64,000 nucleotides of DNA from Lepus europaeus (Eukaryota; Chordata; Mammalia; Lagomorpha; Leporidae), in the NCBI RefSeq assembly GCF_033115175.1, contig NC_084850.1, forward strand, positions 110,715,939 through 110,779,938. Direction: 5' to 3'. A model generated the notes under the pieces. That model ran no database searches, was not told the DNA's origin, and saw only the letters and a list, made by a program, of their open reading frames with translations. Shown one piece after another: positions 28,201 through 43,200 of this stretch (the stretch's first letter is position 1; every line of letters begins with the position of its first letter). A program made the position numbers and the translations under genes.

Positions 28201-31200
28201 GCTAGCTATAGGATAGGTACCATATTATGTTTTACAGATGTTTACAGCATAACCATCTTATAGAATGCCACATTGTTTTATTTCATCTTTACACCTCATG
28301 AGCAATGGGAAATTAGAATATAAACAATGAAATGTGGAAAACAAAGAAATAAAGACTTTGAGGGATGGAATTTCTCTCTCAATTAAATTTAGAGATTCTC
28401 CTGTGTTTCAAATTGTTGTTTCCATTACATATTTTTTTAAAATTCCAGATAATATCCAAAGGAGACATTCCTTTTTTGAAAATTAAAGTAAGTTCTAAAA
28501 ACATATTCCTTTTGAATTAATATGTTTAAGTCTGGCTTTTTATTATGAAAAAAATATGTGTGTGGAAAGGTTTAGAAATATCCCATCTGTGTTTTAAAGT
28601 TGTTTGTTTATATCTCATGACTAATTTTCTATTTTTCAAGGAAGGCAAAGAAAATGCAAATATACTTTTTTCCTATCATGTGAAGAGCAGGCTTTCAAAC
28701 TGACAATTTAGAGCAACTAAGTGATAGAACCAACAGAATAAAACATTTCTGAGCCCTTGGGAATCATTAAGAAGTGAATGTTGTGGGATGTTAGAAAACT
28801 TTGAAGTCTTCTAAATTTTTTAAGTTTATGCCAATATCAAATATATAACATCATTTGACCATTTATTTAACCTTCTTGTTTTAAAGGAGAGATCCCCAGA
28901 TTGTGTTCAAATGATGAATACAGTACATCCAATAGAAGAGACTGACCCTGCATCTGGTAGTTTTCCCGTGAGTTTAGTTCCTTTCCACTTGTCTCAGAAT
29001 AACCAACCAGCGCAAACCAGATCTGGAAGGGGTGAGTCAAAGTTGCCAGGTAATATTTTCTGTTCTGCCTGCTGTCAGGAGATAAATATGCTTGCTATTC
29101 CTACTGTTTTCATGTTTTTCTTAAGATGTTTTCTCCAGTTAATTAAATTGTTCTTTCTCTAGTTAGAGCCTGACATCTCTCATTTGACTCGAAATCCTGG
29201 AATACCCTTCCATAAAGAAACCACAATCAGTGACCATAAGAGTACTATAAAACCACAGAAATATGTCATTATAGAGCAATGGATAGGTTATATGGCACCT
29301 TCCCCTAGATTATCTTCTCTAAAACCAGAAGCAACTCCATGAAATAGAAGGGAATTATACTCTTCATTATACAGATGAAAAAAGCAAGGCTTTCTCATAG
29401 AGTGTATAGCATAACAATTAAAATCATGGGGTATGGATGTCAGCTCTGACATTTACTATGTGACTAAGTTTGAGAAAGTTACTTAATCTCTAGAAGCCTC
29501 AGTTTCCTTCTCTTTGAAATGAGTATAATATTATCTATATCTGATAGTGATTGTGAGGATTAAATGAGATCAGACATATAAAATATAATTGCCTCTCCAT
29601 ATCTGTGCTTTCCATATCTATGGACTTAACCAATCTCAGAACAAGAGTATTTAGAAAAATTGCATCTGTACTGAACATGTACTGACTTTTTTCTTATCAT
29701 TATTCCCTAAATAATATAGCATATAAACTATTTACATAGCATTTATGCTTTAATGGTATTATAATTAATCTAGAGCTTATTTAGAGTATTCTGGATTATA
29801 GCATAGGTTATAATCAAATCCTCCATCTGTTTATATAAAGGACTTGAGCATCTGCAGTAGGGTCCTAGAACTAATCCCTGTGGAAACTAAGGGATGATTG
29901 TAATTAGCATTGAGCCTAACACCTCTAGAAACCTCTTAATAAACAATTACGGTTAGTATTAACTCCTTGACTTCACTGCTTATTAGATAGAGATTTTATG
30001 TCTTCAATGGTACTCCGAGCTCTTTTGCTGTTTTATACCACCTCTTCTAAATTTTGTGTACAGACATTTGTGTATCTTTGGAATGTCTACATGTTACTGC
30101 AGGGCATGTGCTTAGATAATACGCATAGGGCAAGAAACCAGGACTGGGAAATCAGTATAAGCAATAGATTTGGAATAAAGAAGATAAACCCTCGCATTAG
30201 GGATTAAGAACCATGGCACAGATAATTTTAGTATCTTTTAGATCAGGAACTTAAACAAAAAGTTGAGGCTTCAAAGGATTGGGAGCTTAGGCAAGGCTTG
30301 TGGACCATGGAGATAGAATTTTAACTGTAACTAGGACTTTAATAATGAGCTATTCTCCCATATCTGATCCACAGATTTTGTGTATTTCCATTTGAAATAA
30401 GAGTCAGTGTCTAATGGTGCTATTCAGCCCTGGACATGGTAAAAATAGTAGATTATGGCAAGCAGTGTGTATAAGGAAAAGAGAAGTTTATGGTTGAGGA
30501 GTGTTGTTTCCCACTTAAGAGATTTAATCTGAAGATATAAAAATGTTTATAGATAGATCAAAACGAAAAGCTATCCCTTACTGGATTATTAGCTAAAACT
30601 CTGTTAATAAAAAGTATTTTAAAAGTTGTATTCAACATATGATCTATTTTGAAACTTGTATTCAACATATGATTTATTTTGAAGCTTGTGTGCAGCATAT
30701 AATGTGACTTTTCCTAAATAATTTTCAGACTTTAGTCTTTATAATGAAGAAAAGGGACCAGGGTGGGCCTTTCTGAGAATGTGTCTTATCAGGTAAAACA
30801 TAAATGGTAAGAAGGAAATAGCCACACAAAGTGAGAAAATTGACATTCCAGGCAAAGGAAATAATACAGGCAAAAGTTTGTAGTCTGTTTATAAGAAAAA
30901 TAAAGATGACCAGTGGGGCTGGAAAGTGAGGGGAAAGGCAAAACAAGATTATGCTGCAGAAGGAGAATCTGAAAATTATTCCTAGGTTAAAAGCAATGAG
31001 AGGCCTACTATATTTGAATATTTCCCTTAAGTGCAATGGAAAACAAAGGATTATAAGCAGTGGACTGATGTAGTCCAGTCCAATTGGCATTTTAAAATAA
31101 TCACTTTTGCCTCCAAGTAGATTGTAGGAAGGCCAGACTAGAGGTAGGAAAAATACTTGTGAGCCTTTTGCAAGGGATGACACCGGGTGGACCAAGGTGT

Positions 31201-34200
31201 TTGTAATACAGATAGAGAGACAGGGGTATATTTCAAACACATTTTAGACATAGACTCAGGTGGACTTGCTGAATTTATTTAATGGATTATAGATAGATAT
31301 GAAATAAAGAAAGAAATCAAAGATGATTCCTAAGTAAGACGATGGTTGACAGGTTTGCGAAAGAAATTTAAGATCTGAGTCTGAGATCACTGTGAGACAT
31401 CAAAGTGAAAGTAAAGTATCATGCAGGCAGTTGAAATTGCAGGCTTAAAGTACAGAAGAGAGCTCTGGAACTACACAGCTAAATTTGGGAACTGTCAACA
31501 CAGAGAGAGTATTTAAAATCTATAGAAGTTGGGGGTCAATATTGTGGCGCAGCAGGTTAAGCTACCACTTGCAACACCAGTGTCCCATATCAGAGGCTGA
31601 TTCAAGGACCAGCAACTCTGCTTCTGATCCAGCTTCCTGTAATTGCACCTGGGAAGACAGAGGAAGATAACCCAAGTGCTTGGTCCCCTACCACCAATGT
31701 GTGAGACTCAGGCGGAAGCCCCTGGCTTCTGCCTGGTTCAGCCCTGGCTGTTGTGACCATTTGGGGAATGAACCAGCAGACTGGAGCTCTCTCTGTCTCT
31801 GTCTCTCTCTCTGACACTGTGCCTTTTGAATAAATAGATGAATGTATTAAAAAAACTATAGAGGTTGTTAAATAACCTGTTAGAGAGTAGGGTCCAAAGA
31901 GAAGAATATCCAGGATGTTGTCCTGTGTACATCTACCGAGAAGAGGAGGAATAGCCACCCAAGAATCCATACTTGCTTCATCGACCAGTAAGATAGGAGG
32001 GAAATTGGAAGAGAGTGTCGTGAATGGGAAGTATTGCTCCAGGATCAAATAGAAAGCTCATTTGGTATCATGGACATTGTTGATGATCCTGCAGAGGAAG
32101 ATTAGAAGCCAGAGTGTTAAAAAAAATGCATGAATGGAGAATGTGAAAGAAGAGATAGGCTGTATAAATGATTGTTTTGCATATTTGATCATGAAGTAGA
32201 ACAGACAACTGGCCTGGCAGCTAAAAGGAGCTGTGGGGTCAATGTGAATTATTTAAAATATTTATTTATTTATTTGAAAGACAAAGTTACAGAGAGGCAG
32301 AGGCAGAAAAAGAGAGAGAGGTCTTCCACCCGCTGGTTCACTCCCCAAATGGCCGCAACAGCTGAAGCTGCACCAATCTGAAGAAAGGAGCCAGGAGCTT
32401 CTTCTGGATCTCCCACTGGGTGCAGGGGCCCAAGGATTTGGGCTGTCTTCTACTGCTTTTCCAGGCCATAGCAGAGAGCTAGATCGGAAGTGGAGCAGCC
32501 AGGACTTGAACCGGTGTCCATATGGGATGCTGGCACTGCAGGCAGTGGCTTTATCTGCTACGCCACAGTGCCGGCCCCAATGGGAATTTTTGAAGCACAT
32601 TTTATCCTAGTAGAGATGTAGCAGTAGTCCAGGAGAGCTTGATAGCATAAGAGGATAGAACCAAAGGTGCAAAAAGCTCCCAAAAGACAGGAGGGGCTAG
32701 TATTCAGAAAAGACTCTGGTAATAGAAAAGACACATCCTACATTTTATTTTTTAAAATGTTTTTAGAAAGCTTTTGTTTAATAAATAGATATTTCATAGG
32801 TTTTGGAATATAGCAGTTCTTACCCCTATACCTGCTGTCTCACCCTCACTCCTGTCCCACTTCCTACTCCCTCACCCATCCCATTCTTCATTAAGATTCA
32901 TTTTTAATTATCTTTATATACAGAAGATCAATTCTATACTAAGTAAAGGTTTCAACAGTTTGCACCCACACAGACACACAAAGTATAAAGTACTGTTTGA
33001 AGACCTGTTTTACCGTTAATTCTCATAGTACTACTCATTAAGAACATAGGTCTTACATGGGGAGCAAGTGCACAGTGACTCCTGCTGTTGATTTAACAAT
33101 TGACACTCTTATTTATAACGTCAGTAATCACCCGAGGCTCTTGTCATGAGCTTCCAAGGCTATGGAAGCCTCTTGAGTCCACAACCTCCGACCTTATTTA
33201 GACAAGGCCATAATCAAAGCAGAAGTTCTCCCTTCCCTTCAGAGAAAGGTACCTCCTTCTTTGATGGCCCCTTCTTTCCACCGGGATCTCACAGAGATCT
33301 TTCATGGAGGTCATTTTTTGCCGCATTTCAGGCTTTCCGTGCCTGAAGTGCTTTCATGGGCTTTTAAGCCCCATCTGAATGCCTTAACAGCTGATTCTGA
33401 GGCCACAGTACTCTTTAGGGCATTAGTCATTCTATTGGTCTGCTGTGTGGCCTGCTTCCCATGTTGGATCATTCTCTCCTTTTTAATTCTATCTATTATT
33501 ATTAGCAGACACTTGGTCTTATTTATGTGATCCCCTTGACACTTAATCCTATCTTTATGATCAGTTATGAACTTAAACTGATCACTTTAACTAGTAAGAT
33601 GGCGTTGGTACCTGCTAACTTAATGGGATTTGGAATCCCATGGCAAGTTTTTAGCTCTACCCTTAGGGGTAAGTCCGAGGGAATGTGATCAACTGTACAA
33701 CTCCTCCTTCTCTTATTCCCATTCTTATTTTTAACAGGAATCAATTTTCAATTGGGTTTAAACACCTGAGAATAATTCTGTGTTTAATAAAGAGTTCAAC
33801 CAATGGTATTAAGTAGAAAAAGAAAATACTAAAAAGAATAAAATAGTAAGCTGTTCCTCAACAGTCAGGTCAAGGGCTGATCAAGTCATTGCTTCTTATA
33901 GTGTCAATTTCACTTCTACAGGTTTCCTTTTAGATGCTCAGTTACTTGTCGCAGATCAGGGAGAATATATGATATTTGTCTCTTTGGGACTGGCTTATTT
34001 CACTCAGAATGTTGTTTTCCAGATTCCTCCATTTTGCTGCAAATGACCAGATTTCATTATTTTTACTGCTGTGTAGTATTCCATAGAGTACATATCCCAT
34101 AATTTCTTTATCCAGTCTTCCGTTGGTGGGCATTTAGGTTGATTCCATATCTTAGCTATTGTGAATTGAGCTGCAGTAAACATTGAGGCGCAGATAGCTC

Positions 34201-37200
34201 TTTTGTTTGTCAATTTAATTTCCCTTGGGTAAATTCGAGGAGTGGGATGGCTCGGTCGTATGGTAGGGCTATATTCAGATTTCTGAGGTATCTCCAAACT
34301 GTCTTCCATAGTGGCTTTACCAGTTTGCATTCCCACCAACAGTGGATTAGTGTGCCTTTTTCCCCATATCCTCGCCAGCATCTGTTATTTGTTGATTTCT
34401 GTATGAAAGTCATTCTAACGGGTGAGGTGAAACATCATTGTGGTTTTGATTAGCATTTCCTTGATGGCTAGTGATCCTGCACATTTTTTCATGTGTCTGT
34501 TGGCCGTTTTGATTTCCTCTTTTGAAAAATGTCTGTTTAGGACCTTGGTCCATCTCTTGAGAGGGTTGTTTGTTTTGTTGTGGTGGAGTTTCTTGATCTC
34601 TTTGTAGATTATGGTTATTAATCCTTTATCAGTTTCATAATTTGCAAATATTTTCTTCCATTCTGTTGGTTGCCTCTTCACTTTCCTGACTGTTTCTTTT
34701 GCTGTACAGAAACTTCTCAATTTGATGTAATCCCAGTTGTTATTTTGGGCTTTGGCTGCTTGTGTCTCTGAGGTCTTTTCCAAGAAGTCTTTGTCTGTGC
34801 CCATATCCTGCAGGGTTTCTCAAATGTTCTCTAATAATTTGATGGTGTCAGGTTGTAGATTTAGGTCTTTAATGCATGTTAAGTGGATTTTTGTGTAAGG
34901 TGTAAGGTAGGGGGCTGGCACTGCGGCTCAATAGGCTAATCCTCCGCCTGCGGCGCTGGCACACCGGGTTCTAGTCCCGGTCAGGGCGCCAGATTCTGTC
35001 CTGGTTGCCCCTCTTCCAGGCCAGCTCTCTGCTGTGTCCCAGGAGTGCAGTGGAGGATGGCCCAAGTGCTTGGGCCCTGCACCCGCATGGGATACCAGGA
35101 GAAGCACCTGGCTCCTGGCTTTGGATCAGCATGATGTGCTGGCTGCAGTGCTCTGGCCATGGCGGCCATTGGAAGGTGAACCAACAGAAAAAGGAAGACC
35201 TTTCTCTCTGTCTCTCTCTCTCACTGTCCACTCTGCTTGTCAAAAAAAAGGTGTAAGGTAGGGGTCTTGCTTCATACTTCTGCATATGGAAATCCAGTTT
35301 TCACAGCATCATTTGTTGAATAGACTGTCCTTGCTCCAGGAATTGGTTTTAGCTGCTTAATCAAATATAAGTTTGTTATAGATGTTTGGATTGATTTCTG
35401 GTGTTTCTATTCTGTTCCATTGGTCTATCCATCTGTTTCTGTACCAGTACCAGTCTGTTTTGATTATAACTGCCCTGTAGTATGTCTTGAAATCTTGTAT
35501 TGTGATGCCTCCAGCTTTGTTTTTGTTGTATAAGATTGCTTTAGCTATTTGGGGTCTCCTGTGCCTCCATATGAATTTTATCATCATTTTTTCCTGAGAA
35601 GAATGTCTTCGGTATTTTGATTGGTATCACATTGAATCTGTAATTTGCTTTTGGAAGAATGGGCATTTTGATGATATTGATTCTTCCAATCCATGAACAT
35701 GGAAGATTTTTCCATTTTTTTGTATCTTCTATTCCTTTCTTTAAAATTTTGTAATTCTCATCATAGAGATCTTTGACAACCTTGGTAAAATTTATTCCAA
35801 GGTATTTTTTTTTTTTTTTGGCCATTTTGAATGGGATTGATCTTAGAAGTTCTTTCTCAGCCATGGCATTGTCTGTATATACAAAGGCTGTTGATTTTTG
35901 TGTATTTATTTTTTATCATGCTACTTTACCAAATTCTTCTGAGTTCCATTAGTCTCTTAGTAGAGTTCTTTGGATCCCCTATATAAAGTATCATGTCATC
36001 CGAAAATATGGATAGTTTGATTTCTTCCTTCCCAATTTGTATCCCATTGATTTCTTTTTCTTGCCTAATGGCTCTGGCTAAAACTTCCAGTACTATATTG
36101 AATAGCAATGGTGAGAGTGGACATCCGTGTCTGTACCAGATCTCAGTGGAAATGCTTCCAACTTTTCCCCATTCAGTAGGATGTTGGCTGTGGGTTTTTC
36201 ATAAATTGCCTTGATTGTGTTGAAGCATGTTTCTTCTATACCCAATTTGCTTAGCTTTTTCATCATGAAAGGGTGTTGTATTTTATCGAATGATTTTTCT
36301 GCATCTATTGTGATAATCATATGGTTTCTGTTCAGCAGTTCGTAATGTGCTATATCACATTGATTGATTTGCGAATGTTGAACCATCACTGCATACCATG
36401 GAAAAATTCCAATTGGTCTTGGTGGATGATCTCTCTGATGTGTTGTTGGATTCTGTTGGCTAGAATTTTGTTGAGGATGTTTGCATCTACGTTCATCAGG
36501 GAAATTGGTCTGCAATTCTCTTTCTCTGTTGTGTCTTTTTCAGGGTTAGGAATTAAGGTGATACTGGCTGCATAAAAAGAATTTGGGAGGATTCCCTCTC
36601 TTTCAATTGTTTAGAATAACTTGAGAAGAATTGGAGTTAGTTCTTTAAATGTCTAGTAGAATTCAACAGTGAATCCATGCGGTCCTGGGCTTTTCTTGGT
36701 TGGGAAGGCTTTTATTCCCGATTCAATTTCCATGTTTGTTACGGGTCTGTTTAGGTTTTCTGTGTCTTCATGGCTCAATTTAGGTAGGTTGTATGTGTCC
36801 AGGAATCTATCTATTTCTGCTAGGTTTCCCAGTTTGTTGGCATACAACTCTTTGTAGTGATTTCTGATGACTCTTTATTTCTGTGGTGTCTGTTGTTACA
36901 TTCCCCTTTTCATCTTTAATTTTATTGATTTGGGTCTTCTCTCTCATTTTTTTGGTTAGTTGTGCCAATGTTGTGTCAATTTTTTTTATTTTTTCAAAAA
37001 AACAGCTCTTCGTCTTGCTGATCTTTTGTATTTTTTTATTCAATTTTGGTTATTTCTTCTCTAATTTTAATTATTTCTTTTCTCCTATTAGTTTTGGGTT
37101 TGGTTTGCTGTAGCTTTTCTAGATCCTTGAGATGTATTGATAGCTCATTTATTTGGTGCCTTTCCAGTTTCTTGATGTAGGCACCTATTGCCATAAATTT

Positions 37201-40200
37201 TTCTCTTAACACTGCTTTTACTGTATCCCATAAATTTTGATATGTTGTGTTGTCATCTTCATTTGTTTCCAAAAGTTTTTGATTTCTTCTGTGACCCACT
37301 GTTGATTCAGGAGATGTTATTTGGTCTCCATGTGTTTGCATATACTCCAGGGATTCCTGAGTTGCTGATTTCCAGCTTCTTTCCATTGTGGTCTGAGAAG
37401 ATGCATGGTATGATTTCGATTTTTTTGAATTTGCTGATAATTGTTTTATGGCCTGTTATGTGGTCAATCTTAGAGAAAGTTCCATGCACTGATGAGAAGA
37501 ATGTGTATTTTGAACCTGTAGGATGAAAACTTCTGTAGATATCTGTTAGGTCCTTTTAGTCAATAGTGTCGATTAAATCTGCTGTATCCTTGTTGATTTT
37601 CTGACTTGTTGATCTGTCCATTGCTGAAAGTGGATTATTGAAGTCCCCCAATACTATTATATTGGAGTCTAAGTCTCCCTTTAAATCCCTTAACATCTCT
37701 TTTAAATAGCCAGCTGTCTTGTAATTAGATGCATATATGTTTATAATAGTTACATCTTCCTGTTGAATTGGTCCCTTAATCATTATATAATGCCCTTCTT
37801 TGTCTCTTTTTAACAGTTTTTGTGTTAGTCTATTTTGTCTGATGTTAAGATGGCTACACCAGTTCTTTTTTTGGTTTCTATTGGCATGGAATATCTTTTT
37901 CCATCCTTTCACTTTCAGTCTGGGTGCATCTTTGTTGGTGAGATGTGTTTACAGGCAGCAAATAGATGGATTGTTTTTTAATCCATTTAACCAGTCTGTC
38001 TTTTAACTGGGGACTTGAGGCAATTTACATTCAAGGTGACTATTGATAAGTAATAACTTTGCTCTGCCATTTCAAAAAATATTCCTAATATGTACTTTGA
38101 ACTTCCTTTGATCTTTTACTGAAAGATTTTCTTCCTTTACCTTCTTTTTAAGTGATAACCATGTTTCTGCATGCAACACATCCTTAAGCAGCTTTTGCAG
38201 GGCTGGACGAGTGGTGCCAAATTCTTTCAATTTCTGTTTGTTATACAAGGTCTTTATTTCACCCTTCATTCACAAATGAGAGCTTTTCAGGGTATAAAAT
38301 TCTGGGATGACAGGTTTTTTTCTCTTGAGACTTAACTATATCTCATCATTCTCTCATAGCCTGTAGGGTTTCTGATGAGAAATCCACTGTGAGTCTAATT
38401 GGAGATCTTCTGAAAGTACCCTGGCATTTCTGTCATGCACATTTTAGAATCTTCTCTTTATCTTTCACTGTGGTGAGTTTGATTACAATGTGTCGTGGCG
38501 AGGATCTTTTCTGGTCACGTCTATTGGGAATTTTGTGTATTTCCTGTACTTGGATGTCCTTTTCTTTCTCTAAACCTGGGAAGTTTTCTGCTATTATTTC
38601 ACTTAGGCCTTCTAATCATTTCTCTGTCTCCATGCCTTCAGGAACTCCTAGAACCCGTATGTTGGGTTTTTGTATAGTATCCTGAAGATTCCCAACAGTG
38701 CTTTTTAGTTTTCTAATTTCTTCTTCTTATCTTTGGTTTGACTGTATACTTTCCTGTGTTTTGTCTTCTAAGTCCAGTATTCTCTCTTCTGCTTCACTGA
38801 TTCTATTTTTAAGGCTCTCCACTGTGTTTTTTATTTCTTCTATTGAATTCTTTATTTCATTTTGATTTCTCTTTAAGATCTCAAATTCATGTTATATTGA
38901 ATTCTTCATTTCATTTTGATTCCTCTTTAAGATCTCAATTTCATGGGAGAAATGTTTTTTTGACAGGCAGAGTTAGAGAGACAGAGAGAAAGGTCTTTCT
39001 TTCCGTTGGTTCACCCCCCAAATGGCCGCTATGGCCGGCGCGCTGTGCTGATCCAAAGCCAGGAGCCAGATGCTTCCTCCTGGTCTCCCATGCGAGTGCA
39101 GGGCCCAAGCACTTGGGCCATCCTCCACTGCACTCCTGGGCCAAAGCAGAGAGCTGGACTGGACAAGGAGCAACGGGACAGAATCTGGTGCCCCAGGGAG
39201 AAATTTTCTTTCATGTCCTGCAAAGATTTCAGTAGTTCATGCATTTGCTTTTGATTACTTCTGTGTAATCTTATGATTAATTTTTTGAGTTCCATTTCTT
39301 GCATTTCTTCTATCTCATCGTCTTCACAATCTAGTATTGTAGTGTCATATTCTTTTGGGGGCATCATGTTGTCTTCCATATTCTTGTTTCTTGGATTGCT
39401 GCGTTTGTTATTCGGTATTTGTGGAAATACCCGTTGGTTTGTTCTTCTCCCCTCACCCCCCACTATGGCAGCTTTTATTATAGTACTATGACTCTCTGGA
39501 TAAGTGGAATGTCTGCTTTCAGTGAATCTCTAGAGGCTTGTAGTGGGTGTGGCCAGAGAGCTCTGTTCAGTTCTCCAGGGTTAAGGGCATGCCTAAGGTG
39601 ACACACCCAGGTTTGGCATGGTAAAACTTCTCTTTCTCTCTCTCTCTCCCTTTTTTTTCAATCAGAAGGGAGGTATATTATGCTTAGCTGAGGTCCTCTC
39701 CTCAATGGAGACCGGTGCCTGAGCACTAGTCCCAGTGTGTATAATATTCATACACTCTGTCCCAAGGACTACACAAAGGATCTTTGCATTCTTCAATGTA
39801 AGTTCAGATTCCCCAGCAATGTCTCTCACCAGGTAACCAGGAACCCCTGAGCTTATGGTGTCTCCCACTGAGACTGCTCAAAGTCCCAGACACACCATGA
39901 GTCCTCCCAAATACCCTCAGTTTTTTTCACAGTCCTGGTTCAGCAGCTTCACACAGTCATAAGCTCCTAGCCTCCTGTTAGTTCTCCCCATCAGAGTCAG
40001 GAGTCTCCGCTCAGCTGTATGCTGGGTGCAGAGACAAGCTGGCGCAGCTGTTACGTATGTCTGAAATGTCGCCTGCTCTATCAACTTGTTACAGTACGCC
40101 ATTGTAAAGTGATTGGGAGCCGGCGCCGCGGCTCAATAGGCTACTCCTCCACCTGTGGCGCCGGCACACTGGGTTCTAGTCCCGGACAGGGCGCCAGATT

Positions 40201-43200
40201 CTGTCTCGGTTGCTCCTCTTCCAGTCCAGCTCTCTGCTATGGCTCAGGAGTGCAGTGGAGGATGGCCCAAGTCCTTGGGCCCTGCACCTGCATGGGAGAC
40301 CAGAAGCACCTGGCTCCTGGCTTTGGATCAGTGCAGCCATTGGGGGGTGAACCAACGGCAAAAGGAAGACCTTTCTCTCTGTCTCTCTCTCTTATTGTCC
40401 ACTCTGCCTCTCAAAAATAAATAAATAAATAAATAAATAAAGTAAAGTGATTGGGGAGAGAGAAACGTGTCCGTCCCATCTTTTTTTTCTCTCTCTCCCT
40501 CTTCTAGTTTGGCTGGTACACTTTCCCCCCATGGGGCTCCAAGCCTTGTTCCCTCTGGGCTCTTCCTGCCGCTTTTTTGCCAGTGGTTTGGGCTGCTGCA
40601 GTCTGGTCTCACCTCATTTTCCAGCACTGGGACATAGGCTTTCGGCTGTTGGAGTCCCGAGCCATGGGTGCCCACGACATCCACGTAGGCCCACCATGTC
40701 CATCTAATTTCAGTAGAGTTTCCTCTAGTGTTTTTTCCCTAACTTCCCTGAGACTACACTATCTCCACTTTTTTAAAACTATCTTCTCCTGGGATACAGC
40801 AGTAAGCTCCCTCCTTACCCTGCCATCTGAAACCTTTCACATTCTGCATTTTAAAAGAAAAATGAGAACTTGGATAGAAATATATGTAATTGTGTACATT
40901 TGTTGGTGAAAAGGCCATAATACTGTACAGCTTTTTAGAAAAAAAAAGTTTGCTGACCTCTGATTTTGATCAGTCTAATTTAGTGTAAAGAAGATAGACT
41001 ATGGAGTCTCACAAACCTGAGACTGACACTGTGCACCAGAAAGGTTACCAAAGCTTAATTTCCTCATTCATAAAACGAGAATGTAATACTTGTTGTGGAT
41101 TAACCTAATGTATGTAAAAGCGTATTTTCCTGGCATATGGTTAGCCTTCCTGGCAAGCTTCTTTGTCCTGTGCCTTGTTCCTAATCTTTTGCAGACTACT
41201 GTTCTATTGCTTTACTACAAATGGGCCTCACTTTCTTTCCCTTTATCTGTACCTTGCAGAATTCTATCCATTCCTATATACATCACCTCAGTGAAGCCTT
41301 TCCTGATCCCCAGCATTTAGATATTATTTCTTTTTCTCCTATATTGTATTTTATATTTTTAAAAAAGATTTATTTATTTATTTATTTGAAAGTCAGAGTT
41401 ACACAGAGAAGGAGAAGCAGAGAGGTAGGGGCCTTCCATCTGCTGGTTCACTCCCCAGATGGCTGCAATGGCCAGAATTGAGCCGATCTGAAGCCAGGAG
41501 CCAGGAGCTTCTTCTGGGTCTCCCATGTGGGTGCAGGGACCCAAGGACTTGGGCCATCTTCTGCTGCTTTCTCAGGCCATAGCAGAGAGCAGGATAAGAA
41601 GTAGAGCAGCCAGGACTCAAACCGGCTCCCATATGGGATGCCAGAACTGTAGACTGCGGCTTTACCCACTACACCACAATGCCGACCTCATGTATTTTCT
41701 TCTAGACTATAAATTCATAAGGAATTAATAACTGCTGTAATTGCTAATTCTTCATTGATCCTATAATCTATGTATATCAAAACATGTGTTGTATACTTTA
41801 AATATAGGCACTAAAAATAAAAAAAAATATTAACAATTACTTAAGTTGCTATCTCCACATACTACCTTTCATGGAGTAAACACACAATGATTACTTACTC
41901 ATTTAGCTGAATGGCGGTTTTTTAAAAGATTTATTTATTTATTTGAAGGACAGAATGATAGAGACAGAGAGAGGGGAATCTTTCTTCTGCTGGTTCACTC
42001 CCCAAATGGCCTCAATAGCCTGGGATGGTCCAGGCTAAAGTCAAAGGCCTGTAACTCCATCTCGGTCAGGTGGCAGGGGCCCAAGTACTTGAGCCATCTT
42101 CCCTTGCTGTGTCAGGTACAGTAGTAGGGAGCTGATCAGAAGTGGAGCAGCTGGGACTCAAACCCACACTCCAGTATGGGATGCTGGCATCTCAAGCAGT
42201 GGCTTAACCTGCTGCACCACAGTACCAGCCCTTACTGAATGGATTTGTAAAAGAGAATATTGGCATTTTTAGTGAAGACTTCACTAAAGAGCTCTCCTTA
42301 AATAAATGGACAGGTGATCAGTCAGAGGATAGTGAGGAATTGAGAAAAATGTAGGGTCAAATAAAGCTTTTGATTTTTAATTATCTGTTTTATCTTACAA
42401 TTATCTGTGAAAGGTTCCAGGTGCTGGTGCTAGTTTTCTGTTGTTACATGACCCCAAAAATTAGCAGATTAAAAAAACATACAAACATCTATTATTCCAC
42501 ACACTTTGAGAGTTAAGAATCCAGGAACAGCATAGATGTGCGGTTCTGGCTCAGAGTCTTTCATAGAGTGGCAGTCACACTGTCGTATGGGACTACAGAT
42601 TATCTGAAGGCTTCACTGGAGCTGGAGGATCCACTGCCAAACTCATTCATATGGCCATTGGCAGAAGCCTTCACTTCCTCACCATATAAGCTTCTCTATA
42701 GAGATGCTCAAAACATGGCTTCCCTCAGGGCAAGTGCTCCAAAAGAAATGAGAAAGGGGAAGAACAAACATGTACAATGAAGACAAACTACAGTGACATC
42801 ACACTTGTCTCCTTTATTGTATTGGCCATACATATACAAACCCACCTGGTATAAAATGCAAGGGTATCTATACAAGGGTGTGAATACTAAGAGAATGTGG
42901 GTCATCAGGCCTCTTCTTGGCACTAGCCTTCAGTGCTTATCTCAAAGGAATAGTGTTTGCCTTTCCTTACGAATGAAGCAATTGATATCAAAGTTTTTAA
43001 ACTTTCAAAAAGAGATTTTAATATGTTATGACTGAATGAATCCTATTGCATTCCTGGAAATGAGGTAAAAGGACCTTTAGTGAAAATTATACGTGTACTT
43101 CCTATTACAGAAAAATTTGTTTTCTGTCCAGTTCTCTTTTACTTTTCTGTTGAAATATGAATTTTCTTTTTTCTTTTAATCACTCAGATTATTTTCAAGA

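Larger units (their letters stand above)
32748..40837 (-). mobile_element. Nearly full-length antisense LINE-1, inactive
   Basis: An 8.1-kb L1 opposite to RPGR. Reading minus, the order is: a 5' UTR (about 40837-39480), ORF1 pieces (about 39463-38050), and ORF2 pieces (about 37912-33942) with an endonuclease-type GDFN segment near 37640 and a reverse-transcriptase FSDDM motif near 35995. A 1.2-kb 3' UTR follows. A 16-base target duplication with two mismatches brackets it: CACATCCTACATTTTA (32732-32747) and CACATTCTGCATTTTA (40838-40853). Both ORFs are broken by stops, frameshifts and three CSINE insertions, so it cannot move itself. Confidence 0.85.
29032..43187 (+). other. RPGR intron 11
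   Basis: A 14.2-kb intron, more than half of it a reversed L1 with three nested CSINEs. It also holds a MIR, a MER2-like transposon, a 30-bp tandem repeat and four further CSINEs. Nothing is recognised in 29910-30620 or 30710-31530. Confidence 0.75.

Noticed and set aside
33942..39463. Series of minus-strand frames as host genes
   Set aside because: They are broken pieces of L1 ORF1 and ORF2 within a recognisable element with target duplication.
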